Assembly (NCBI GenBank): GCA_963920705.1
Contig: OY987230.1
Coordinates: 2,976,001-3,040,000, forward strand
Direction of reading: 5' to 3'
Length of the DNA stretch: 64,000 nucleotides
From: Odiellus spinosus
Taxonomy: Eukaryota > Arthropoda > Arachnida > Opiliones > Phalangiidae
The notes beneath the pieces are model-generated. The model ran no database searches. It saw nothing but the letters and a program-made list of their open reading frames with translations, and was not told where the DNA came from. This document shows, in pieces, positions 36,398-50,182 of this stretch (positions are counted from its first letter, which is position 1; every line of letters begins with the position of its first letter). Position numbers and translations under genes: made by a program.

Positions 36398-38695
36398 TTT
36401 AGACAAAATTAAGACCACTCGAAAGACCAAATTTTGGTCTATCTAAAAAACAATAGTTTTGGAAAATCCGTTGAAAAACAAGAAAAATATGGCCAATTCA
36501 AGAAATCATACAATATCAAAATAGTCAAATTTCAGATTTTCAAAATTCGCTTTTTGATATTAGATGTTTTTTTAATTGTCCATATTTTCCATGTTTTTCA
36601 ACGGATTTTTGAAAACTCTTATTATTTAAACTGTCCATTAATTGCTCTTTCGAATGACTTTGGTTTTGTCTAAATTGCAAAATTGTGACAAATATAAAAT
36701 TGGTTAAAATTAAGCAAAAACGCTTAAAAATCCAAGATTATTGGATTCAAATGGACACAAAACTTTTGATTTTTAAGCGATTTAGACAAAATTAAGACCA
36801 CTCGAAAGACCAAATTTTGGTCTATCTAAAAAACAAGAGTTTTGGAAAATCCGTTAAAAAACATGGAAAATATGGACAATTCAAAAAACATCTAATATCA
36901 AAAAGCGAATTTTGAAAATCTGAAATTTGACTATTTTGATATTCTATGATTTCTTGAATTGGCCATATTTTTCTTGTTTTTCAACGGATTTTTGAAAACT
37001 CTTATTATTTAGACTGACCATTAATTGCTCTTTAGAATGACTTTGGTTTTGTCTAAATTGCAAAATTGTGACAAATATAAAATTGGTTAAAATTAAGCAA
37101 AAACGCTTAAAAATCCAAGATTATTGGATTCAAATGGACACAAAACTTTTGAATTTTAAGCGATTTAGACAAAATTAAGACCACTCGAAAGACCAAATTT
37201 TGGTCTATCTAAAAAACAATAGTTTTGGAAAATCCGTTGAAAAACAAGAAAAATATGGCCAATTCAAGAAATCATACAATATCAAAATAGTCAAATTTCA
37301 GATTTTTAAAATTCGCTTTTTGATATTAGATGTTTTTTGAATTGTCCATATTTTCCATGTTTTTCAACGGATTTTCCAAAACTCTTGTTTTTTAGATAGA
37401 CCAATATTTGCTCTTTCGAGTGGTCTTAATTTTGTCTAAATCGCTTAAAATTCAAAAGTTTTGTGTCCATTTGAATCCAATAATCTTGGATTTTTAAGCG
37501 TTTTTGCTTAATTTTAACCAATTTTATATTTGTCACAATTTTGCAATTTAGACAAAACCAAAGTCATTCGAAAGAGCAATTAATGGACAGTCTAAATAAT
37601 AAGAGTTTTCAAAAATCCGTTGAAAAACAAGAAAAATGTGGACAATTCAAGAAATCATAGAATATCAAAATAGTCAAATTTCAGATTTTCAAAATTCGCT
37701 TTTTGATATTAGATGTTTTTTGAATTGGCCATATTTTTCTTGTTTTTCAACGGATTTTTGAAAACTCTTATTATTAAGACTGTCCATTAATTGCTCTTTC
37801 GAATGACTTTGTTTTTGTCTAAATTGCAAAATTGTGACAAATATAGAATTGGTTAAAATTAAGCAAAAACGCTTAAAAATCCAAGATTATTGGATTCAAA
37901 TGGACACAAAACTTTTGATTTTTAAGCGATTTAGACAAAATTAAGACCACTCGAAAGAGCAAATATTGGTCTATCTGAAAATCAAGAGTTTTGGAAAATC
38001 CGTTGAAAAACATGGAAAATATGGACAATTCAAAAAACATCTAATATCAAAAAGCGAATTTTGAAAATCTGAAATTTGACTATTTTGATATTCTATGATT
38101 TCTTGAATTGGCCATATTTTTCTTGTTTTTCAACGGATTTTCCAAAACTATTGTTTTTTAGATAGACCAAAATTTGGTCTTTCGAGTGGTCTTAATTTTG
38201 TCTAAATCGCTTAAAATTCAAAAGTTTTGTGTCCATTTGAATCCAATAATCTTGGATTTTTAAGCGTTTTTGCTTAATTTTAACCAATTTTATATTTGTC
38301 AAAATTTTGCAATTTAGACAAAACCAAAGTCATTCGAAAGAGCAATTAATGGACAGTCTAAATAATAAGAGTTTTCAAAAATCCGTTGAAAAACAAGAAA
38401 AATATGGCCAATTCAAGAAATCATAGAATATCAAAATAGTCAAATTTCAGATTTTCAAAATTCGCTTTTTGATATTAGATGTTTTTTGAATTGTCCATAT
38501 TTTCCATGTTTTTCAACGGATTTTTGAAAACTCTTATTATTTAAACTGTCCATTAATTGCTCTTTCGAATGACTTTGGTTTTGTCTAAATTGCAAAAATG
38601 TGACAAATATAAAATTGGTTAAAATTAAGCAAAAACGCTTAAAAATCCAAGATTATTGGATTCAAATGGACACAAAACTTTTGATTTTTAAGCGA
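36398..38695. repeat. Block P96-P101, composite of two copied segments
   Basis: Codes: 2+1, 2-1, 2+2, 1+1, 2-2, 1+1. P96-P97 copy P85-P86 at exactly 4213 bp (11 monomers), including TTTTTTTAATTGTCC and CCGTTAAAAAACATGG. P98-P101 copy P90-P93 at 3064 bp. Two different source segments therefore meet near the P97/P98 spacer. Confidence 0.9.
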
Positions 38696-40992
38696 TTTAG
38701 ACAAAATTAAGACCACTCGAAAGAGCAAATATTGCTCTATCTAAAAAACAAGAGTTTTGGAAAATCCGTTGAAAAACATGGAAAATATGGACAATTCAAA
38801 AAACATCTAATATCAAAAAGCGAATTTTGAAAATCTGAAATTTGACTATTTTGATATTCTATGATTTCTTGAATTGGCCATATTTTTCTTGTTTTTCAAC
38901 GGATTTTTGAAAACTCTTATTATTTAGACTGTCCATTAATTGCTCTTTCGAATGACTTTGGTTTTGTCTAAATTGCCAAAACGTGACAAATATAAAATTG
39001 GTTAAAATTAAGCAAAAACGCTTAAAAATCCAAGATTATTGGATTCAAATGGACACAAAACTTTTGAATTTTAAGCGATTTAGACAAAATTAAGACCACT
39101 CGAAAGACCAAATTTTGGTCTATCTAAAAAACAATAGTTTTGGAAAATCCGTTGAAAAACAAGAAAAATATGGCCAATTCAAGAAATCATACAATATCAA
39201 AATAGTCAAATTTCAGATTTTCAAAATTCGCTTTTTGATATTAGATGTTTTTTGAATTGTCCATATTTTCCATGTTTTTCAACGGATTTTTGAAAACTCT
39301 TATTATTTAAACTGTCCATTAATTGCTCTTTCGAATGACTTTGGTTTTGTCTAAATTGCAAAATTGTGACAAATATAAAATTGGTTAAAATTAAGCAAAA
39401 ACGCTTAAAAATCCAAGATTATTGGATTCAAATGGACACAAAACTTTTGATTTTTAAGCGATTTAGACAAAATTAAGACCACTCGAAAGACCAAATTTTG
39501 GTCTATCTAAAAAACAAGAGTTTTGGTAAATCCGTTGAAAAACATGGAAAATATGGACAATTCAAAAAACATCTAATATCAAAAAGCGAATTTTTAAAAT
39601 CTGAAATTTGACTATTTTGATATTGTATGATTTCTAGAATTGGCCATATTTTTCTTGTTTTTCAACAGATTTTCCAAAACTATTGTTTTTTAGATAGACC
39701 AAAATTTGGTCTTTCGAGTGGTCTTAATTTTGTCTAAATCGCTTAAAATTCAAAAGTTTTGTGTCCATTTGAATCCAATAATCTTGGATTTTTAAGCGTT
39801 TTTGCTTAATTTTAACCAATTTTATATTTGTCACGTTTTGGCAATTTAGACAAAACCAAAGTCATTCGAAAGAGCAATTAATGGACAGTCTAAATAATAA
39901 GAGTTTTCAAAAATCCGTTGAAAAACAAGAAAAATATGGCCAATTCAAGAAATCATAGAATATCAAAATAGTCAAATTTCAGATTTTCAAAATTCGCTTT
40001 TTGATATTAGATGTTTTTTGAATTGTCCATATTTTCCATGTTTTTCAACGGATTTTCCAAAACTCTTGTTTTTTAGATAGACCAATATTTGCTCTTTCGA
40101 GTGGTCTTAATTTTGTCTAAATCGCTTAAAATTCAAAAGTTTTGTGTCCATTTGAATCCAATAATCTTGGATTTTTAAGCGTTTTTGCTTAATTTTAACC
40201 AATTTTATATTTGTCACAATTTTGCAATTTAGACAAAACCAAAGTCATTCGAAAGAGCAATTAATGGACAGTCTAAATAATAAGAGTTTTCAAAAATCCG
40301 TTGAAAAACAAGAAAAATGTGGACAATTCAAGAAATCATAGAATATCAAAATAGTCAAATTTCAGATTTTCAAAATTCGCTTTTTGATATTAGATGTTTT
40401 TTGAATTGGCCATATTTTTCTTGTTTTTCAACGGATTTTTGAAAACTCTTATTATTAAGACTGTCCATTAATTGCTCTTTCGAATGACTTTGTTTTTGTC
40501 TAAATTGCAAAATTGTGACAAATATAAAATTGGTTAAAATTAAGCAAAAACGCTTAAAAATCCAAGATTATTGGATTCAAATGGACACAAAACTTTTGAT
40601 TTTTAAGCGATTTAGACAAAATTAAGACCACTCGAAAGAGCAAATATTGGTCTATCTGAAAATCAAGAGTTTTGGAAAATCCGTTGAAAAACATGGAAAA
40701 TATGGACAATTCAAAAAACATCTAATATCAAAAAGCGAATTTTGAAAATCTGAAATTTCACTATTTTGATATTCTATGATTTCTTGAATTGGCCATATTT
40801 TTCTTGTTTTTCAACGGATTTTTGAAAACTCTTATTATTTAAACTGTCCATTAATTGCTCTTTCGAATGACTTTGTTTTGTCTAAATTGCAAAATTGTGA
40901 CAAATATAAAATTGGTTAAAATTAAGCAAAAACGCTTAAAAATCCAAGATTATTGGATTCAAATGGACACAAAACTTTTGATTTTTAAGCGA
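38696..40992. repeat. Block P102-P107, mixed-order monomers
   Basis: Codes: 2-1, 2+1, 2-2, 1+2, 1+1, 2-1. P104 has CAACAGATTTTCC, losing the otherwise conserved CAACGGA. P107 has AATTTCACTATT at the loop and a one-base loss in its right arm (CTTTGTTTTGTC), a change also present in P34 and P121. Confidence 0.86.
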
Positions 40993-43900
40993 TTTAGACA
41001 AAATTAAGACCACTCGAAAGAGAAAATATTGGTCTATCTGAAAATCAAGAGTATTGGAAAATCCGTTGAAAAACATGGAAAATATGGACAATTCAAAAAA
41101 CATCTAATATCAAAAAGCGAATTTTTAAAATCTGAAATTTGACTATTTTGATATTGTATGATTTCTAGAATTGGCCATATTTTTCTTGTTTTTCAACGGA
41201 TTTTCCAAAACTATTGTTTTTTAGATAGACCAAAATTTGGTCTTTCAAGTGGTCTTAATTTTGTCTAAATCGCTTAAAATTCAAAAGTTTTGTGTCCATT
41301 TGAATCCAATAATCTTGGATTTTTAAGCGTTTTTGCTTAATTTTAACCAATTTTATATTTGTCACGTTTTGGCAATTTAGACAAAACCAAAGTCATTCGA
41401 AAGAGCAATTAATGGACAGTCTAAATAATAAGAGTTTTCAAAAATCCGTTGAAAAACAAGAAAAATATGGCATATTCAAGAAATCATAGAATATCAAAAT
41501 AGTCAAATTTCAGATTTTCAAAATTCGCTTTTTGATATTAGATGTTTTTTGAATTGTCCATATTTTCCATGTTTTTCAACGGATTTCCAAAACTCTTGTT
41601 TTTTAGATAGACCAATATTTGCTCTTTCGAGTGGTCTTAATTTTGTCTAAATCGCTTAAAATTCAAAAGTTTTGTGTCCATTTGAATCCAATAATCTTGG
41701 ATTTTTAAGCGTTTTTGCTTAATTTTAACCAATTTTATATTTGTCACAATTTTGCAATTTAGACAAAACCAAAGTCATTCGAAAGAGCAATTAATGGACA
41801 GTTTAAATAATAAGAGTTTTCAAAAATCCGTTGAAAAACATGGAAAATATGGACAATTCAAAAAACATCTAATATCAAAAAGCGAATTTTGAAAATCTGA
41901 AATTTGACTATTTTGATATTGTATGATTTCTTGAATTGGCCATATTTTTCTTGTTTTTCAACGGATTTTCCAAAACTATTGTTTTTTGGATAGACCAAAA
42001 TTTGGTCTTTCGAGTGGTCTTAATTTTGTCTAAATCGCTTAAAATTCAAAAGTTTTGTGTCCATTTGAATCCAATAATCTTGGATTTTTAAGCGTTTTTG
42101 CTTAATTTTAACCAATTTTATATTTGTCACAATTTTGCAATTTAGACAAAACCAAAGTCATTCGAAAGAGCAATTAATGGACAGTCTAAATAATAAGAGT
42201 TTTCAAAAATCCATTGAAAAACAAGAAAAATATGGCCAATTCAAGAAATCATAGAATATCAAAATAGTCAAATTTCAGATTTTCAAAATTCGCTTTTTGA
42301 TATTAGATGTTTTTTGAATTGTCCATATTTTCCATCTTTTTCAACGGATTTTTGAAAACTCTTATTATTAAGACTGTCCATTAATTGCTCTATCGAATGA
42401 CTTTGTTTTTGTCTAAATTGCAAAATTGTGACAAATATAAAATTGGTTAAAATTAAGCAAAAACGCTTAAAAATCCAAGATTATTGGATTCAAATGGACA
42501 CAAAACTTTTGATTTTTAAGCGATTTAGACAAAATTAAGACCACTCGAAAGAGCAAATATTGGTCTATCTGAAAATCAAGAGTTTTGGAAAATCCGTTGA
42601 AAAACATGGAAAATATGGACAATTCAAAAAACATCTAATATCAAAAAGCGAATTTTGAAAATCTGAAATTTGACTATTTTGATATTCTATGATTTCTTGA
42701 ATTGGCCATATTTTTCTTGTTTTTCAACGGATTTTTGAAAACTCTTATTATTTAGACTGTCCATTAATTGCTCTTTCGAATGACTTTGGTTTTGTCTAAA
42801 TTGCCAAAACGTTACAAATATAAAATTGGTTAAAATTAAGCAAAAACGCTTAAAAATCCAAGATTATTGGATTCAAATGGACACAAAACTTTTGAATTTT
42901 AAGCGATTTAGACAAAATTAAGACCACTCGAAAGACCAAATTTTGGTCTATCTAAAAAACAATAGTTTTGGAAAATCCGTTGAAAAACAAGAAAAATATG
43001 GCCAATTCAAGAAATCATACAATATCAAAATAGTCAAATTTCAGATTTTCAAAATTCGCTTTTTGATATTAGATGTTTTTTGAATTGTCCATATTTTCCA
43101 TGTTTTTCAACGGATTTTTGAAAACTCTTATTATTTAAACTGTGCATTAATTGCTCTTTCGAATGACTTTGGTTTTGTCTAAATTGCAAAATTGTGACAA
43201 ATATAAAATTGGTTAAAATTAAGCAAAAACGCTTAAAAATCCAAGATTATTGGATTCAAATGGACACAAAACTTTTGATTTTTAAGCGATTTAGACAAAA
43301 TTAAGACCACTCGAAAGACCAAATTTTGGTCTATCTAAAAAACAAGAGTTTTGGAAAATCCGTTGAAAAACATGGAAAATATGGACAATTCAAAAAACAT
43401 CTAATATCAAAAAGCGAATTTTGAAAATCTGAAATTTGACTATTTTGATATTCTATGATTTCTTGAATTGGCCATATTTTTCTTGTTTTTCAACGGATTT
43501 TCCAAAACTATTGTTTTTTAGATAGACCAAAATTTGGTCTTTCGAGTGGTCTTAATTTTGTCTAAATCGCTTAAAATTCAAAAGTTTTGTGTCCATTTGA
43601 ATCCAATAATCTTGGATTTTTAAGCGTTTTTGCTTAATTTTAACCAATTTTATATTTGTCACAATTTTGCAATTTAGACAAAACCAAAGTCATTCGAAAG
43701 AGCAAGTAATGGACAGTCTAAATAATAAGAGTTTTCAAAAATCCGTTGAAAAACAAGAAAAATATGGCCAATTCAAGAAATCATAGAATATCAAAATAGT
43801 CAAATTTCAGATTTTCAAAATTCGCTTTTTGATATTAGATGTTTTTTGAATTGTCCATATTTTCCATGTTTTTCAACGGATTTTTGAAAACTCTTATTAT

Positions 43901-46352
43901 TTAAACTGTCCATTAATTGCTCTTTCGAATGACTTTGGTTTTGTCTAAATTGCAAAATTGTGACAAATATAAAATTGGTTAAAATTAAGCAAAAACGCTT
44001 AAAAATCCAAGATAATTGGATTCAAATGGACACAAAACTTTTGATTTTTAAGCGATTTAGACAAAATTAAGACCACTCGAAAGAGCAAATATTGCTCTAT
44101 CTAAAAAACAAGAGTTTTGGAAAATCCGTTGAAAAACATGGAAAATATGGACAATTCAAAAAACATCTAATATCCAAAAGCGAATTTTGAAAATCTGAAA
44201 TTTGACTATTTTGATATTCTATGATTTCTTGAATTGGCCATATTTTTCTTGTTTTTCAACGGATTTTTGAAAACTCTTATTATTTAGACTGTCCATTAAT
44301 TGCTCTTTCGAATGACTTTGGTTTTGTCTAAATTGCCAAAACGTGACAAATATAAAATTGGTTAAAATTAAGCAAAAACGCTTAAAAATCCAAGATTATT
44401 GGATTCAAATGGACACAAAACTTTTGAATTTTAAGCGATTTAGACAAAATTAAGATCACTCGAAAGACCAAATTTTGGTCTATCTAAAAAACAATAGTTT
44501 TGGAAAATCCGTTGAAAAACAAGAAAAATATGGCCAATTCAAGAAATCATACAATATCAAAATAGTCAAATTTCAGATTTTCAAAATTCGCTTTTTGATA
44601 TTAGATGTTTTTTGAATTGTCCATATTTTCCATGTTTTTCAACGGATTTTTGAAAACTCTTATTATTTAAACTGTCCATTAATTGCTCTTTCGAATGACT
44701 TTGGTTTTGTCTAAATTGCAAAATTGTGACAAATATAAAATTGGTTAAAATTAAGCAAAAACGCTTAAAAATCCAAGCTTATTGGATTCAAATGGACACA
44801 AAACTTTTGATTTTTAAGCGATTTAGACAAAATTAAGACCACTCGAAAGACCAAATTTTGGTCTATCTAAAAAACAAGAGTTTTGGAAAATCCGTTGAAA
44901 AACATGGAAAATATGGACAATTCAAAAAACATCTAATATCAAAAAGCGAATTTTGAAAATCTGAAATTTGACTATTTTGATATTCTATGATTTCTTGAAT
45001 TGGCCATATTTTTCTTGTTTTTCAACGGATTTTCCAAAACTATTGTTTTTTAGATAGACCAAAATTTGGTCTTTCGAGTGGTCTTAATTTTGTCTAAATC
45101 GCTTTAAATTCAAAAGTTTTGTGTCCATTTGAATCCAATAATCTTGGATTTTTAAGCGTTTTTGCTTAATTTTAACCAATTTTATATTTGTCACAATTTT
45201 GCAATTTAGACAAAACCAAAGTCATTCGAAAGAGCAATTAATGGACAGTCTAAATAATAAGAGTTTTCAAAAATCCGTTGAAAAACAAGAAAAATATGGC
45301 CAATTCAAGAAATCATAGAATATCAAAATAGTCAAATTTCAGATTTTCAAAATTCGCTTTTTGATATTAGATGTTTTTTGAATTGTCCATATTTTCCATG
45401 TTTTTCAACGGATTTTTGAAAACTCTTATTATTTAAACTGTCCATTAATTGCTCTTTCGAATGACTTTGGTTTTGTCTAAATTGCAAAATCGTGACAAAT
45501 ATAAAATTGGTTAAAATTAAGCAAAAACGCTTAAAAATCCAAGATTATTGGATTCAAATGGACACAAAACTTTTGATTTTTAAGCGATTTAGACAAAATT
45601 AAGACCACTCGAAAGAGCAAATATTGCTCTATCTAAAAAACAAGAGTTTTGGAAAATCCGTTGAAAAACATGGAAAATATGGACAATTCAAAAAACATCT
45701 AATATCCAAAAGCGAATTTTGAAAATCTGAAATTTGACTATTTTGATATTCTATGATTTCTTGAATTGGCCATATTTTTCTTGTTTTTCAACGGATTTTT
45801 GAAAACTCTTATTATTTAGACTGTCCATTAATTGCTCTTTCGAATGACTTTGGTTTTGTCTAAATTGCCAAAACGTGACAAATATAAAATTGGTTAAAAT
45901 TAAGCAAAAACGCTTAAAAATCCAAGATTATTGGATTCAAATGGACACAAAACTTTTGAATTTTAAGCGATTTAGACAAAATTAAGACCACTCGAAAGAC
46001 CAAATTTTGGTCTATCTAAAAAACAATAGTTTTGGAAAATCCGTTGAAAAACAAGAAAAATATGGCCAATTCAAGAAATCATACAATATCAAAATAGTCA
46101 AATTTCAGATTTTCAAAATTCGCTTTTTGATATTAGATGTTTTTTGAATTGTCCATATTTTCCATGTTTTTCAACGGATTTTTGAAAACTCTTATTATTT
46201 AAACTGTCCATTAATTGCTCTTTCGAATGACTTTGTTTTGTCTAAATTGCAAAATTGTGACAAATATAAAATTGGTTAAAATTAAGCAAAAACGCTTAAA
46301 AATCCAAGATTATTGGATTCAAATGGACACAAAACTTTTGATTTTTAAGCGA
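40993..46352. repeat. Block P108-P121, with a 4-monomer repeat
   Basis: Codes: 2-2, 1+2, 1-2, 1+1, 2-1, 2+1, 2-2, 1+1, 2-1, 2+1, 2-2, 1+1, 2-1, 2+1. P114-P117 and P118-P121 repeat the order 2-2, 1+1, 2-1, 2+1, and P116 and P120 share CTAATATCCAAAAGCG at 1532 bp spacing. P109 has GGCATATTC and a one-base loss (GGATTTCCAAAAC); P111 has CCATCTTTTT and CTCTATCGAATG. Confidence 0.88.
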
Positions 46353-49300
46353 TTTAGACAAAATTAAGACCACTCGAAAGAGCAAATATTGGTCTATCTG
46401 AAAATCAAGAGTTTTGGAAAATACGTTGAAAAACATGGAAAATATGGACAATTCAAAAAACATCTAATATCAAAAAGCGAATTTTTAAAATCTGAAATTT
46501 GACTATTTTGATATTGTATGATTTCTAGAATTGGCCATATTTTTCTTGTTTTTCAACGGATTTTCCAAAACTATTGTTTTTTAGATAGACCAAAATTTGG
46601 TCTTTCGAGTGGTCTTAATTTTGTCTAAATCGCTTAAAATTCAAAAGTTTTGTGTCCATTTGAATCCAATAATCTTGGATTTTTAAGCGTTTTTGCTTAA
46701 TTTTAACCAATTTTATATTTGTCACGTTTTGGCAATTTAGACAAAACCAAAGTCATTCGAAAGAGCAATTAATGGACAGTCTAAATAATAAGAGTTTTCA
46801 AAAATCCGTTGAAAAACAAGAAAAATATGGCATATTCAAGAAATCATAGAATATCAAAATAGTCAAATTTCAGATTTTCAAAATTCGCTTTTTGATATTA
46901 GATGTTTTTTGAATTGTCCATATTTTCCATGTTTTTCAACGGATTTTCCAAAACTCTTGTTTTTTAGATAGACCAATATTTGCTCTTTCGAGTGGTCTTA
47001 ATTTTGTCTAAATCGCTTAAAATTCAAAAGTTTTGTGTCCATTTGAATCCAATAATCTTGGATTTTTAAGCGTTTTTGCTTAATTTTAACCAATTTTATA
47101 TTTGTCACAATTTTGCAATTTAGACAAAACCAAAGTCATTCGAAAGAGCAATTAATGGACAGTTTAAATAATAAGAGTTTTCAAAAATCCGTTGAAAAAC
47201 ATGGAAAATATGGACAATTCAAAAAACATCTAATATCAAAAAGCGAATTTTGAAAATCTGAAATTTGACTATTTTGATATTGTATGATTTCTTGAATTGG
47301 CCATATTTTTCTTGTTTTTCAACGGATTTTCCAAAACTATTGTTTTTTAGATAGACCAAAATTTGGTCTTTCGAGTGGTCTTAATTTTGTCTAAATCGCT
47401 TAAAATTCAAAAGTTTTGTGTCCATTTGAATCCAATAATCTTGGATTTTTAAGCGTTTTTGCTTAATTTTAACCAATTTTATATTTGTCACAATTTTGCA
47501 ATTTAGACAAAACCAAAGTCATTCGAAAGAGCAATTAATGGACAGTCTAAATAATAAGAGTTTTCAAAAATCCGATGAAAAACAAGAAAAATATGGCCAA
47601 TTCAAGAAATCATAGAATATCAAAATAGTCAAATTTCAGATTTTCAAAATTCGCTTTTTGATATTAGATGTTTTTTGAATTGTCCATATTTTCCATCTTT
47701 TTCAACGGATTTTTGAAAACTCTTATTATTAAGACTGTCCATTAATTGCTCTATCGAATGACTTTGTTTTTGTCTAAATTGCAAAATTGTGACAAATATA
47801 AAATTGGTTAAAATTAAGCAAAAACGCTTAAAAATCCAAGATTATTGGATTCAAATGGACACAAAACTTTTGATTTTTAAGCGATTTAGACAAAATTAAG
47901 ACCACTCGAAAGAACAAATATTGGTCTATCTGAAAATCAAGAGTTTTGGAAAATCCGTTGAAAAACATGGAAAATATGGACAATTCAAAAAACATCTAAT
48001 ATCAAAAAGCGAATTTTTAAAATCTGAAATTTGACTATTTTGATATTGTATGATTTCTAGAATTGGCCATATTTTTCTTGTTTTTCAACGGATTTTCCAA
48101 AACTATTGTTTTTTAGATAGACCAAAATTTGGTCTTTCGAGTGGTCTTAATTTTGTCTAAATCGCTTAAAATTCAAAAGTTTTGTGTCCATTTGAATCCA
48201 ATAATCTTGGATTTTTAAGCGTTTTTGCTTAATTTTAACCAATTTTATATTTGTCACGTTTTGGCAATTTAGACAAAACCAAAGTCATTCGAAAGAGCAA
48301 TTAATGGACAGTCTAAATAATAAGAGTTTTCAAAAATTCGTTGAAAAACAAGAAAAATATGGCCAATTCAAGAAATCATAGAATATCAAAATAGTCAAAT
48401 TTCAGATTTTCAAAATTCGCTTTTTGATATTAGATGTTTTTTGAATTGTCCATATTTTCCATGTTTTTCAACGGATTTTCCAAAACTCTTGTTTTTTAGA
48501 TAGACCAATATTTGCTCTTTCGAGTGGTCTTAATTTTGTCTAAATCGCTTAAAATTCAAAAGTTTTGTGTCCATTTGAATCCAATAATCTTGGATTTTTA
48601 AGCGTTTTTGCTTAATTTTAACCAATTTTATATTTGTCACAATTTTGCAATTTAGACAAAACCAAAGTCATTCGAAAGAGCAATTAATGGACAGTCTAAA
48701 TAATAAGAGTTTTCAAAAATCCGTTGAAAAACAAGAAAAATATGGCATATTCACGAAATCATAGAATATCAAAATAGTCAAATTTCAGATTTTCAAAATT
48801 CGCTTTTTGATATTAGATGTTTTTTGAATTGTCCATATTTTCCATGTTTTTCAACGGATTTTCCAAAACTCTTGTTTTTTAGATAGACCCATATTTGCTC
48901 TTTCGAGTGGTCTTAATTTTGTCTAAATCGCTTAAAATTCAAAAGTTTTGTGTCCATTTGAATCCAATAATCTTGGATTTTTAAGCGTTTTTGCTTAATT
49001 TTAACCAATTTTATATTTGTCACAATTTTGCAATTTAGACAAAACCAAAGTCATTCGAAAGAGCAATTAATGGACAGTTTAAATAATAAGAGTTTTCAGA
49101 AATCCGTTGAAAAACATGGAAAATATGGACAATTCAAAAAACATCTAATATCAAAAAGCGAATTTTGAAAATCTGAAATTTGACTATTTTGATATTGTAT
49201 GATTTCTTGAATTGGCCATATTTTTCTTGTTTTTCAACGGATTTTCCAAAACTATTGTTTTTTAGATAGACCAAAATTTGGTCTTTTGAGTGGTCTTAAT

Positions 49301-50182
49301 TTTGTCTAAATCGCTTAAAATTCAAAAGTTTTGTGTCCATTTGAATCCAATAATCTTGGATTTTTAAGCGTTTTTGCTTAATTTTAACCAATTTTATATT
49401 TGTCACGTTTTGGCAATTTAGACAAAACCAAAGTCATTCGAAAGAGCAATTAATGGACAGTCTAAATAATAAGAGTTTTCAAAAATCCGTTGAAAAACAA
49501 GAAAAATATGGCCAATTCAAGAAATCATAGAATATCAAAATAGTCAAATTTCAGATTTTCAAAATTCGCTTTTTGATATTAGATGTTTTTTGAATTGTCC
49601 ATATTTTCCATGTTTTTCAACGGATTTTCCAAAACTCTTGTTTTTTAGATAGACCAATATTTGCTCTTTCGAGTGGTCTTAATTTTGTCTAAATCGCTTA
49701 AAATTCAAAAGTTTTGTGTCCATTTGAATCCAATAATCTTGGATTTTTAAGCGTTTTTGCTTAATTTTAACCAATTTTATATTTGTCACAATTTTGCTAT
49801 TTAGACAAAACCAAAGTCATTCGAAAGAGCAATTAATGGACAGTTTAAATAATAAGAGTTTTCAGAAATCCGTTGAAAAACATGGAAAATATGGACAATT
49901 CAAAAAACATCTAATATCAAAAAGCGAATTTTGAAAATCTGAAATTTGACTATTTTGATATTGTATGATTTCTTGAATTGGCCATATTTTTCTTGTTTTT
50001 CAACGGATTTTCCAAAACTATTGTTTTTTAGATAGAGCAATATTTGCTCTTTCGAGTGGTCTTAATTTTGTCTAAATCGCTTAAAAATGAAAAGTTTTGT
50101 GTCCATTTGAATCCAATAATCTTGGATTTTTAAGCGTTTTTGCTTAATTTTAACCAATTTTATATTTGTCACAATTTTGCAA
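46353..50182. repeat. Block P122-P131, copy of P108-P111 then a one-way run
   Basis: Codes: 2-2, 1+2, 1-2, 1+1, 2-2, 1+2, 1+2, 1-2, 1+2, 1-2. P123-P125 copy P109-P111, including GGCATATTC and CCATCTTTTT, at about 5361 bp (14 monomers less lost bases). From P126 to P131 all six spacers are minus. P129 and P131 share TTTTCAGAAATCCG at 766 bp spacing, a dimer step. Confidence 0.88.
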
